Shown piece after piece: positions 1 through 5,176 of a stretch of 5,740 nt of DNA (position 1 is its first letter; every line of letters begins with the position of its first letter). The notes beneath the pieces were generated by a model, which did not search any database, was not told the origin of the DNA, and saw only the letters and a list, made by a program, of their open reading frames with translations. Location: the NCBI GenBank assembly GCA_007134405.1, contig SLKW01000270.1, positions 1 through 5,740 on the forward strand, read 5' to 3'. A program made the position numbers and the translations under genes. Source of the DNA: Paracoccaceae bacterium (lineage in GTDB: Bacteria; Pseudomonadota; Alphaproteobacteria; Rhodobacterales; Rhodobacteraceae).

Positions 1-74
1 CCACCTATGGGTATGACCCGGTGACCGGCATGCATGAAGGCAAGGTGACGCTTTGCCAGATCGAGGCCGCGTAA
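1..74 (+). CDS. fdhA: Formate dehydrogenase catalytic (alpha) subunit, C-terminal end only
   Basis: This is the end of an open frame that enters from the left edge (first full codon at 3) and stops at TAA 72-74. Only 23 residues are visible, including GYDPVTGMHEGKVTLCQIEA. That tail resembles the C-terminus of molybdopterin formate dehydrogenase alpha subunits, which oxidise formate to CO2 at a Mo/W bis-pterin centre. The assignment rests mainly on position: the next gene starts 15 nt downstream and encodes the matching iron-sulfur subunit, followed by the cytochrome b subunit. No catalytic motif lies inside the window, so whether the active site uses selenocysteine or cysteine, and whether the protein has a Tat signal, cannot be seen here. 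Another molybdopterin oxidoreductase catalytic subunit remains possible from the tail alone. Confidence 0.8.
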   Translation, partial: TYGYDPVTGMHEGKVTLCQIEAA

Positions 75-82
75 GGGGAGGA
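75..82 (+). promoter_or_regulatory. Ribosome binding site of fdh3B
   Basis: GGGGAGGA begins directly after the stop of the preceding gene and lies 7 nt before the ATG at 90. It fixes that start. A nearer ATG at 82 is out of frame and reaches a stop after six codons. Confidence 0.85.
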
Positions 83-89
83 TGAAGAC

Positions 90-686
90 ATGGCACGAAT
101 GAAGTTCCTCTGCGATGCGGACCGTTGCATCGAATGTCAGGCCTGCGTCACGGCTTGCAAGAACGAGCACGAGGTGCCCTGGGGCATCAACCGCCGCCGG
201 GTCGTCACGATCAATGACGGCCTGCCCGGCGAGCGCTCGGTCTCCATGGCCTGCATGCACTGCACCGACGCGCCCTGCGCGACGGTCTGTCCGGTGGCCT
301 GCTTCTACACGACCGACGACGCGGTCGTGCTGCACAACAAGGACACCTGCATCGGCTGCGGTTACTGCTCCTACGCCTGCCCGTTCGGCGCGCCGCAGTA
401 TCCGCAGATGGCCAACTTCGGCACCCGCGGCAAGATGGACAAGTGCACCTATTGCTCGGGCGGCCCGGAGCCGGACATGAGCGCGGCCGAATACCAGAAA
501 TACGGCTCCAACCGTCTGGCCGAGGGCAAGCTGCCGCTTTGCGCCGAGATGTGCTCGACCAAGGCGCTTCTGGCCGGCGACAGCGAGATCATCGCCGAAA
601 TCTACCGCGAGCGCGTGGTCACCCGCGGCTACGGCTCGGGGGCTTGGGGCTGGCGCACCGCCTATGGCGACACGATCGCCGTCTGA
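90..686 (+). CDS. fdh3B: Formate dehydrogenase iron-sulfur (beta) subunit, FDH3 type
   Basis: This 198-residue ferredoxin-like subunit passes electrons from the catalytic subunit to the membrane cytochrome b. Sixteen cysteines fit four [4Fe-4S] clusters: C13-x2-C16-x2-C19-x3-C23, C55-x2-C58-x4-C63-x3-C67, C87-x2-C90-x2-C93-x3-C97, and a fourth set of C119-x2-C122 with C151-x3-C155. In this fold, clusters are usually built from cysteines of paired motifs rather than one motif each. C8 and C71 are additional. No signal peptide or C-terminal transmembrane helix is present, unlike E. coli FdnH/FdoH (which carry a C-terminal anchor helix), so membrane attachment would depend on the gamma subunit and export, if any, on the alpha subunit. 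The length fits the short beta subunits called FDH3. Related four-cluster subunits of DMSO-reductase-family enzymes look similar, but the operon partners favour formate dehydrogenase. Confidence 0.93.
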   Translation: MARMKFLCDADRCIECQACVTACKNEHEVPWGINRRRVVTINDGLPGERSVSMACMHCTDAPCATVCPVACFYTTDDAVVLHNKDTCIGCGYCSYACPFGAPQYPQMANFGTRGKMDKCTYCSGGPEPDMSAAEYQKYGSNRLAEGKLPLCAEMCSTKALLAGDSEIIAEIYRERVVTRGYGSGAWGWRTAYGDTIAV

Positions 687-694
687 CGGCGCAC

Positions 695-702
695 AGGGAG
701 GA
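695..702 (+). promoter_or_regulatory. Ribosome binding site of the gamma subunit gene
   Basis: AGGGAGGA ends 4 nt before the ATG at 707. It identifies 707 as the start, although the same frame is open back to 443 inside fdh3B. Confidence 0.85.
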
Positions 703-706
703 TAGA

Positions 707-1705
707 ATGACACGACTTTTCCCGCGCCTGACGCTGGGCCTGGGCACGCTGGCCGCCAGCGCGCCCATGGCGTTCGCGCAGGTCAACCCGACGGCCGACT
801 CGGTCCGCGAGGATGCGCTGATGCAGGCGCTGCAATCGGGCCAGGCCGTCACCGGCCGGATCACCATTCCCGACCCCAATGCCGCGGTCCTCATCGATCC
901 GGGCGGGCGGGACTGGGCGATCACCCATTCGGGCACGCTCTTCTGGATCACCATCGTCGCCATCCTGGGGATGCTGGCGCTTCTGGTCGTCTTCTACCTG
1001 GTGCGCGGCCGCATCCGGATCGATTCCGGCTTCTCGGGGCGCAAGATCCTGCGCTTCACCATGCTCGAGCGTTTCGCGCACTGGCTCCTGGCGTTCAGCT
1101 TCATCATCCTGGCACTGACCGGACTCAACCTGATCCTCGGCCGCGCGCTTCTGCTGCCGCTGATCGGCGAGGGGGCGTTCGGCACGCTCTCGGCCTGGGG
1201 CAAGATCGCGCACAACTACCTCGCCTGGCCGTTCATGCTGGCGCTGGTCATGGTCTTCCTGCTCTGGGTTGTGCACAACATCCCCGGCCGGCTCGACTGG
1301 ATCTGGCTCAAGCAGGCCGGCGGCCTCTTCCACAAGGGCGTCCACCCGCCGGCGAAGAAGTTCAACGCCGGGCAGAAGCTCATCTTCTGGTCGGTCATCA
1401 TTGGCGGCGCGCTTCTTTCCTGGTCGGGCATCATGCTCCTCTTCCCCGGAGAGGTCGGCAGCGCCGGCGAATGGCAGTTCTACCAGGTCATGCATGCCGT
1501 CGTCGCGGCGGTGATGATCGCGGTCGTGCTGGCCCATATCTACATCGGCTCGGTCGGGATGGAGGGCGCCTTCGACGCCATGGGCAACGGCGAGGTCGAC
1601 GAGAACTGGGCGCGCGAGCACCACTCGCTCTGGGTCGAGGAGCGGATGAGCGGCAAGACCACGCCAAAGGAAGAGCGTGGCCCCACCGCCACCCCGGCCG
1701 AGTGA
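707..1705 (+). CDS. Formate dehydrogenase cytochrome b (gamma) subunit
   Basis: This 332-residue membrane subunit should anchor the dehydrogenase and pass electrons through two b hemes to quinone. Residues 1-24 form a signal peptide ending in AFA before Q25. An exported stretch of about 50 residues follows, then five hydrophobic segments at about 78-99, 123-144, 169-190, 225-245 and 260-283. The last four match the four-helix cytochrome b561/FdnI core. Probable heme ligands are H125 (ERFAHW), H169 (KIAHNY), H263 and H277; the 14-residue spacing of the last pair equals that of the E. coli FdnI ligands H155 and H169. The signal peptide, N-terminal extension and extra helix are absent from E. 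coli FdnI but, as I recall, common in alphaproteobacterial gamma subunits. The gene starts 20 nt after fdh3B and is clearly co-transcribed. Some genomes call it fdhC or fdoI/fdnI-like. Confidence 0.93.
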   Translation: MTRLFPRLTLGLGTLAASAPMAFAQVNPTADSVREDALMQALQSGQAVTGRITIPDPNAAVLIDPGGRDWAITHSGTLFWITIVAILGMLALLVVFYLVRGRIRIDSGFSGRKILRFTMLERFAHWLLAFSFIILALTGLNLILGRALLLPLIGEGAFGTLSAWGKIAHNYLAWPFMLALVMVFLLWVVHNIPGRLDWIWLKQAGGLFHKGVHPPAKKFNAGQKLIFWSVIIGGALLSWSGIMLLFPGEVGSAGEWQFYQVMHAVVAAVMIAVVLAHIYIGSVGMEGAFDAMGNGEVDENWAREHHSLWVEERMSGKTTPKEERGPTATPAE

Positions 1706-1761
1706 TCCGGCCCGGCGACGGCCCCGCGCCGCGCCGGACCCGGCGGCCGCGACCAACCGAT

Positions 1762-1788
1762 CGCCCGGCACCACGGTGCCGGGCGTTT
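1762..1788 (+). terminator. Intrinsic-type terminator after the formate dehydrogenase genes
   Basis: CGCCCGGCACC (1762-1772) and GGTGCCGGGCG (1775-1785) are perfect 11-bp complements, giving a realistic stem of about 10 bp with a 4-nt loop, followed by TTT (1786-1788). The T run is short, so termination may be partial. It lies 56 nt after the gamma subunit stop and 62 nt before the mrp start, so it divides the plus-strand genes into two units or attenuates the second. No T run flanks the other side, so it should act only on plus-strand transcripts. Confidence 0.75.
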
Positions 1789-1849
1789 GCCGCCTGACCC
1801 CGCACCCCGTCACCCCAGACCCGATCCCTCAAAAGCCATTGCGCGAAAC

Positions 1850-3049
1850 ATGCCCGCCCCCACCGACAGCCCCTCGGCTCGCTCCGCCCAGACCGCGCTG
1901 GCTGACCAGGCGCGGCAGGCCTTGGCGGCATTGCCGCTGCCCGATGGCGGCACGCTGGGTGCGGCCGGACGCATTGCCGGCGTGACGGTGCAAAACGGCC
2001 GCGTGACCGCCGCCCTCCGCGTCGAGACGGCCGAGGCCGCGCGCCTTGGCCCCCTGCGCGACCGCGCCGAAGCGACTCTGCGCGCGCTGCCGGGCATCGA
2101 ACAGGCGCTCGTCGTCCTCACCGCCGAGGCCGAGGCCCCCGCCCCGAAACGCGCCGCCGCGTTCCCGGCGACCGCATCCGCACAACCACCCAAACTGTCG
2201 CAATCCGGCGCCGCCAAGCGCCCCGCCAACCCACTGCCGGAGGTGGCGCAGGTCGTCGCCGTCGCCTCGGGCAAGGGCGGCGTCGGCAAATCGACCACCG
2301 CCGTCAACCTCGCGCTCGCCCTGCGCGCCACGGGACTGAAGGTGGGCCTGCTGGACGCCGATATCTACGGCCCCTCGCTGCCCACGCTTCTCGGCCTGCA
2401 CGGCAAGCCGCGCCTCGGCGCCGGCCGCAAGCTTCTGCCGATGGACGCCTTCGGGCTCAAGGCGATGTCGATGGGCCTGCTGGTCGATGAGGAAACCGCG
2501 ATGGTCTGGCGCGGCCCGATGGTCATGTCCGCCATCACCCAGATGCTGGCCGAGGTCGAGTGGGGCAAGCTCGACCTCCTCCTCGTCGACATGCCCCCCG
2601 GCACGGGCGACGCGCAACTGGCCATCGCCCAGGGCACGCAGCTTTCGGGCGCGGTCATCGTCTCGACCCCGCAGGACCTGTCCCTGATCGACGCGCGCCG
2701 CGGCATCACCATGTTCCGCAAGGTCGACGTGCCGATCCTCGGCCTGATCGAGAACATGGCGCATTTCCTCTGCCCGACCTGCGGCACCGAACACGCGATC
2801 TTCGGCCAGGGCGGCGCACGGGCCGAGGCCGCGCGCCTGGGCGTGCCCTTCCTCGGTGCCGTGCCGCTGACGATGGAGCTGCGCGCCGCGTCGGACGCCG
2901 GCCAACCGATCGTCGCCCGCGACCCCGACGGCCCGCTCGGCCGCATCTACCTCGACGCCGCGCAGGCGCTGCGGCGCGAACTCGCCCGCCAGCGCGCGGC
3001 GCCACCCGCATCCCTCATCCAGGAAACCCACGGAGGTCTCAATCCATGA
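1850..3049 (+). CDS. mrp: Mrp/ApbC-family Fe-S cluster carrier ATPase
   Basis: This 399-residue cytoplasmic P-loop ATPase belongs to the family (Mrp, ApbC, NBP35) that binds and delivers [4Fe-4S] clusters. An N-terminal MIP18/DUF59-like domain (about 15-95, with LPLPDGGTL) is followed by an Ala/Pro-rich linker (about 95-130) and the ATPase domain. Visible motifs are the deviant Walker A GKGGVGKST (141-149), switch I DADIYGPS (169-176), Walker B region LLLVDMPPGTGD (243-254), and C308-x2-C311, the pair that holds the bridging cluster in a dimer. The ATG at 1850 is chosen although it has no Shine-Dalgarno; a TTG start at 1787 would begin inside the terminator and add a Pro-rich, unfamily-like leader. 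Its place after a multi-cluster dehydrogenase suggests cluster supply to that enzyme, but Mrp proteins are general carriers. A second mrp copy elsewhere in the genome is possible and cannot be seen. Confidence 0.93.
   Translation: MPAPTDSPSARSAQTALADQARQALAALPLPDGGTLGAAGRIAGVTVQNGRVTAALRVETAEAARLGPLRDRAEATLRALPGIEQALVVLTAEAEAPAPKRAAAFPATASAQPPKLSQSGAAKRPANPLPEVAQVVAVASGKGGVGKSTTAVNLALALRATGLKVGLLDADIYGPSLPTLLGLHGKPRLGAGRKLLPMDAFGLKAMSMGLLVDEETAMVWRGPMVMSAITQMLAEVEWGKLDLLLVDMPPGTGDAQLAIAQGTQLSGAVIVSTPQDLSLIDARRGITMFRKVDVPILGLIENMAHFLCPTCGTEHAIFGQGGARAEAARLGVPFLGAVPLTMELRAASDAGQPIVARDPDGPLGRIYLDAAQALRRELARQRAAPPASLIQETHGGLNP
3032..3037 (+). promoter_or_regulatory. Ribosome binding site of the small membrane protein gene
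   Basis: GGAGGT lies inside the last codons of mrp, 8 nt before the ATG at 3046. It is the strongest argument that the 51-codon frame is a real gene. Confidence 0.8.
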
Positions 3050-3201
3050 AAGCCTTTCTCGCCGCCGTCGTGATCGCGGTCGCCATCGCCTTCGGCGCCT
3101 CGATCCTGCTGCACGATACCTGGCAGACGCCGTCGCATTCGGCCTTCACCACCGAAGGCGCGCGCGTCTCCGACCCCGGCAGTAACCTCATCGGTTTCTG
3201 A
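3046..3201 (+). CDS. Small single-span membrane protein, function unknown
   Basis: This encodes 51 residues starting at ATG 3046, overlapping the mrp stop in the four-base ATGA arrangement typical of translational coupling, with a clear Shine-Dalgarno. After M-K there is one hydrophobic helix (about residues 3-22, AFLAAVVIAVAIAFGASILL). A polar tail of about 29 residues follows, containing DTWQTPSHSAFTTEGARVS and ending in NLIGF. The lone positive charge before the helix predicts an inner-membrane anchor with the tail in the periplasm; a cleaved signal peptide is less likely because no A-x-A site follows the helix. There are no cysteines. I do not recognise a named family, though short proteins of this shape occur in Rhodobacterales. 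The next gene starts four bases after its stop, so it may work with that exported cytochrome or with the dehydrogenase. Confidence 0.8.
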   Translation: MKAFLAAVVIAVAIAFGASILLHDTWQTPSHSAFTTEGARVSDPGSNLIGF

Positions 3202-3205
3202 CGGC

Positions 3206-4453
3206 GTGCCCTGCGGACGGCTTGCCGCCCCGGCGCTTGCGCTTCTCCTCGCCGCCCCGGCCGCGGCGCTGGACCTGATCGGCCATGGCGGGCCGGTCGG
3301 CGCGCTGGATGTCGATGGCGCGCGCGTGCTGTCGGGCTCGTTCGATACCCGCGCCATCCTGTGGGACGCAACCACCGGCGGCGCAGCGCGCGTGCTGCGC
3401 TACCATGACGGCAATGTCACCGCGGTCATCCATCTGCCCGGCGGCGGCATGGCCACCGGCGGCCAGGACGGGCGCATCGTCATCTGGGACACCGACGGCC
3501 TGCGCCCGGTCTTTGCCACCCCGCACGGCAGTTCGCAGGTCGCGGGGCTGTCGCTCGCGCCCGATGGCGCGACGCTCGCTGCGGGCTTCTGGGACGGCAC
3601 CATCGCCACGGTCGCGCTCGACGGCTACGCGGTGGCGGACTGGCAGGCGCATGGCGACCGGGTCATGGGGCTGGCGCATCTGCCCGACGGGCGGCTGGCC
3701 AGCGCCGGCTCCGACCTGCGGCTGGCGATCTGGGACGGCGCGGACGCGCTTGCCGCGCGCACCGACCTGCCCGACCTTCCGAACGGGCTCGACGTCACGC
3801 AGGGCCGCATCGCCGTGATCTTCGCCGAAGGCGCGCTGCGGCTTTTCTCGGACGACGCGCGCCTGCTGCCCGAACGCTTCCTGACCGACCGGCCGCTCGT
3901 CGCCGTGGCCGCCCAGGCCGGGCTCGTCGCCGCCGCCGCCCTCGACGGCACGATCTGGCTGCTCGAGGCCGATCTCCTCGACACCCGCTTTGAAATCGAG
4001 CCGGGCAATGGCCCGGTCTGGGCGCTGGCGCTCGGCGAGGACTCGCTCTTTGCGGCGGGCGGCGACGGCACGATCCGGCGCTTCGCGCTGGCCGATGGCG
4101 CCCGCCAGGGCGACGCCGCCGCCCCCGAGGTCGAGGATTTCGACGACGGCTCCCGCGGGGCCGAGGTCTGGCGCGCCTGCGCCGTCTGCCACTCGCTCGA
4201 CCCCGACGACCGCGGCCGCGCCGGCCCCACCCTGCACGGGATCTTCGGCCGCCCCATCGCCACGGTCGCGGGCTACGACTATTCCGCCGCGCTGCATGAA
4301 CTCGACATCGTCTGGACACCCGACACCGTCGCCGCCCTCTTCGAATACGGGCCCGAGGCCTATACCCCCGGCTCGCGCATGCCCGAACAGCGCCTCCCCG
4401 ACCCCGAGGACCGCGCCGCGCTGGTCGAATTCCTGGAACGGATGGCGCACTGA
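3206..4453 (+). CDS. Exported WD40-like beta-propeller fused to a class I cytochrome c
   Basis: This 415-residue protein has a signal peptide at about 1-21 (Leu/Ala core, ending AAA before LDL). Seven WD40-like repeats follow, at roughly 26-57, 66-98, 106-140, 147-180, 190-218, 226-256 and 265-298; repeats 1, 2 and 4 keep clear ILWD, VIWD or AIWD ends, while 5 and 6 are degenerate. Seven is the number for one closed propeller. The C-terminal domain (about 315-415) is a class I cytochrome c: CAVCH at 325-329 binds heme, the GPTLHGIFGR stretch (340-349) and GYDYSAAL follow, and M392 in SRMPEQ is the likely sixth ligand. The start is GTG at 3206, four bases after the preceding stop and without a clear Shine-Dalgarno, so translation probably depends on the upstream gene. 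The role is unknown. It may carry electrons in the periplasm with the propeller docking a partner, but no substrate is indicated. Confidence 0.88.
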   Translation: MPCGRLAAPALALLLAAPAAALDLIGHGGPVGALDVDGARVLSGSFDTRAILWDATTGGAARVLRYHDGNVTAVIHLPGGGMATGGQDGRIVIWDTDGLRPVFATPHGSSQVAGLSLAPDGATLAAGFWDGTIATVALDGYAVADWQAHGDRVMGLAHLPDGRLASAGSDLRLAIWDGADALAARTDLPDLPNGLDVTQGRIAVIFAEGALRLFSDDARLLPERFLTDRPLVAVAAQAGLVAAAALDGTIWLLEADLLDTRFEIEPGNGPVWALALGEDSLFAAGGDGTIRRFALADGARQGDAAAPEVEDFDDGSRGAEVWRACAVCHSLDPDDRGRAGPTLHGIFGRPIATVAGYDYSAALHELDIVWTPDTVAALFEYGPEAYTPGSRMPEQRLPDPEDRAALVEFLERMAH

Positions 4454-4496
4454 CCCCGGCGATGCCCGCTCCCGCAACCCCGGCCCCGACCCTTGC

Positions 4497-4516
4497 CCGG
4501 GCTGCGCCGCGCCCGG
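4497..4516. other. Inverted repeat in the gap before tusA
   Basis: CCGGGC (4497-4502) and GCCCGG (4511-4516) form a 6-bp stem with an 8-nt loop in the 100-nt gap between the cytochrome gene and tusA. No T run follows, so it is a weak terminator at best. In such GC-rich DNA it may be chance. No convincing promoter for tusA was found in the gap. Confidence 0.3.
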
Positions 4517-4553
4517 TCTGGACGGCCCGCCGCGAACCGCCTAGATCACCGCC

Positions 4554-4793
4554 ATGACCACGACCACCCCCTGGGATCACGAACTGGACGCGCGCGGGCT
4601 TCTCTGCCCCCTGCCGGTGCTGAAGGCGCGCAAGCGGCTGCAGGGGATGCAACCCGGCCAGGTTCTGCGGATCCTTGCGACCGACCCGGCCGCCGTGGTG
4701 GACGTGCCGCATTTCTGTACCGAATCCGGCCACGGCTACCTCGGCAGCGAACCAGCCGGAGAGGCCATCGCCTACCTGATCCGCCGCCGCTGA
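4554..4793 (+). CDS. tusA: TusA-family sulfur carrier protein
   Basis: This 79-residue cytoplasmic protein has the full TusA signature: LDARGLLCPLPVLKARK, with C18 in the C-P-x-P-x-x-K motif (C18, P19, P21, K24) accepting persulfide sulfur. The rest fits the two-layer alpha/beta fold, ending in AIAYLIRRR. A second cysteine (C55, in PHFCTESGH) sits where many short alphaproteobacterial homologues also have one; its role is not established. TusA proteins relay sulfur for tRNA thiolation, molybdenum cofactor work or sulfur oxidation. Between a formate dehydrogenase locus and moeA, supply of sulfur for the molybdenum centre is a reasonable inference. The ATG at 4554 lacks a visible Shine-Dalgarno, but no other start suits the family length. 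It lies 100 nt after the preceding gene, so co-transcription is possible and not shown. Confidence 0.92.
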   Translation: MTTTTPWDHELDARGLLCPLPVLKARKRLQGMQPGQVLRILATDPAAVVDVPHFCTESGHGYLGSEPAGEAIAYLIRRR

Positions 4794-5176
4794 CCCGACC
4801 GCGCCCAAGGCGCGCCCCCATTCACCCCCCTGGAGCGCCCGCCCCAACTGGACTCATCGCGCCCCGAAATCTGGCCTTATCGCCGATCCGGCTTTCTCGA
4901 CCCCTCGCGCACCCCGCGCAACTGCCCCCGGAGCGCCGGCATTTCGGTCCGCTCTTGCCGTCAGATCTCCCCAGCGCGCCAGACCGCCACCCGCTTGCCA
5001 CCCACGCGCCGTACGTTTGTCATACGCTTGGTGTACGCTTGTCATACGCTCGGTGTACGCTTGGTGCACGCTCGCCAGCGCCGAAAAACGCCCCGAAGCC
5101 CCTGTTCCAAAGGCCCCGCCACCGGCCCTCCCGCCGCCGCAGCCCACTGATGAACAGACGGTTAATTCCGCCCGCC
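4794..5176. other. Noncoding C-rich gap between convergent tusA and moeA
   Basis: No convincing gene lies in these 383 bases. The plus strand is C-rich and G-poor just after tusA: I count 27 C against 10 G in 4811-4860, as expected for a Rho loading region on the tusA transcript. A 6-bp hairpin (CGCGCC 4800-4805, GGCGCG 4809-4814) sits 6 nt after the tusA stop but has no T run. The right half holds the 11-bp repeat array described separately. No clear intrinsic terminator for moeA on the minus strand was found. Frames crossing the gap have Pro/Arg- or Gly/Ala-rich translations typical of noncoding GC-rich DNA. Confidence 0.6.
5012..5077. repeat. Six tandem 11-bp direct repeats
   Basis: The units run without gaps: TACGTTTGTCA (5012), TACGCTTGGTG (5023), TACGCTTGTCA (5034), TACGCTCGGTG (5045), TACGCTTGGTG (5056) and CACGCTCGCCA (5067). 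The consensus is TACGCTTG followed by TCA or GTG. The first four alternate, so 5012-5033 and 5034-5055 are also 22-bp copies differing at two positions. A weaker copy, CCCGCTTGCCA at 4990-5000, lies in the same 11-bp register with one degenerate unit between. The array is less GC-rich than its surroundings and lies between the 3' ends of convergent genes. An 11-bp period is close to one turn of DNA, which would suit side-by-side protein sites, but replication slippage alone could also produce it. Confidence 0.85.

Noticed and set aside
82..102. ATG at 82 just before fdh3B
   Set aside because: Out of frame with fdh3B and stops after six codons; it overlaps the ribosome binding site.
662..1813. 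Long minus-strand open frame (383 codons) opposite the gamma subunit gene
   Set aside because: Its translation is rich in Arg, Asp, Gly and His with no family resemblance. It mirrors a well-supported plus-strand gene and is a product of GC-biased third positions.
1787..1849. Upstream TTG start for mrp adding 21 residues
   Set aside because: It lies within the terminator's T run and the added Pro-rich residues do not look like the family; ATG 1850 fits better.
1829..3031. Minus-strand open frame (400 codons) opposite mrp
   Set aside because: Low-complexity Gly/Arg/Asp-rich translation, fully antisense to a gene with clear P-loop motifs.
3188..4477. Minus-strand open frame (429 codons) opposite the WD40-cytochrome gene
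   Set aside because: Longer than the real gene but with no recognisable domain, and antisense to clear CxxCH and WD40 motifs.
4493..4547. TTGCCC and TAGATC as a promoter for tusA
   Set aside because: The two elements are 43 bp apart, far from the usual 16-18 bp, and neither is a strong match.
4800..4814. Hairpin after tusA as an intrinsic terminator
   Set aside because: Only 6 bp with a 3-nt loop and followed by C-rich sequence, not T residues.
5012..5077. CRISPR array
   Set aside because: Units are 11 bp and contiguous with no unique spacers.
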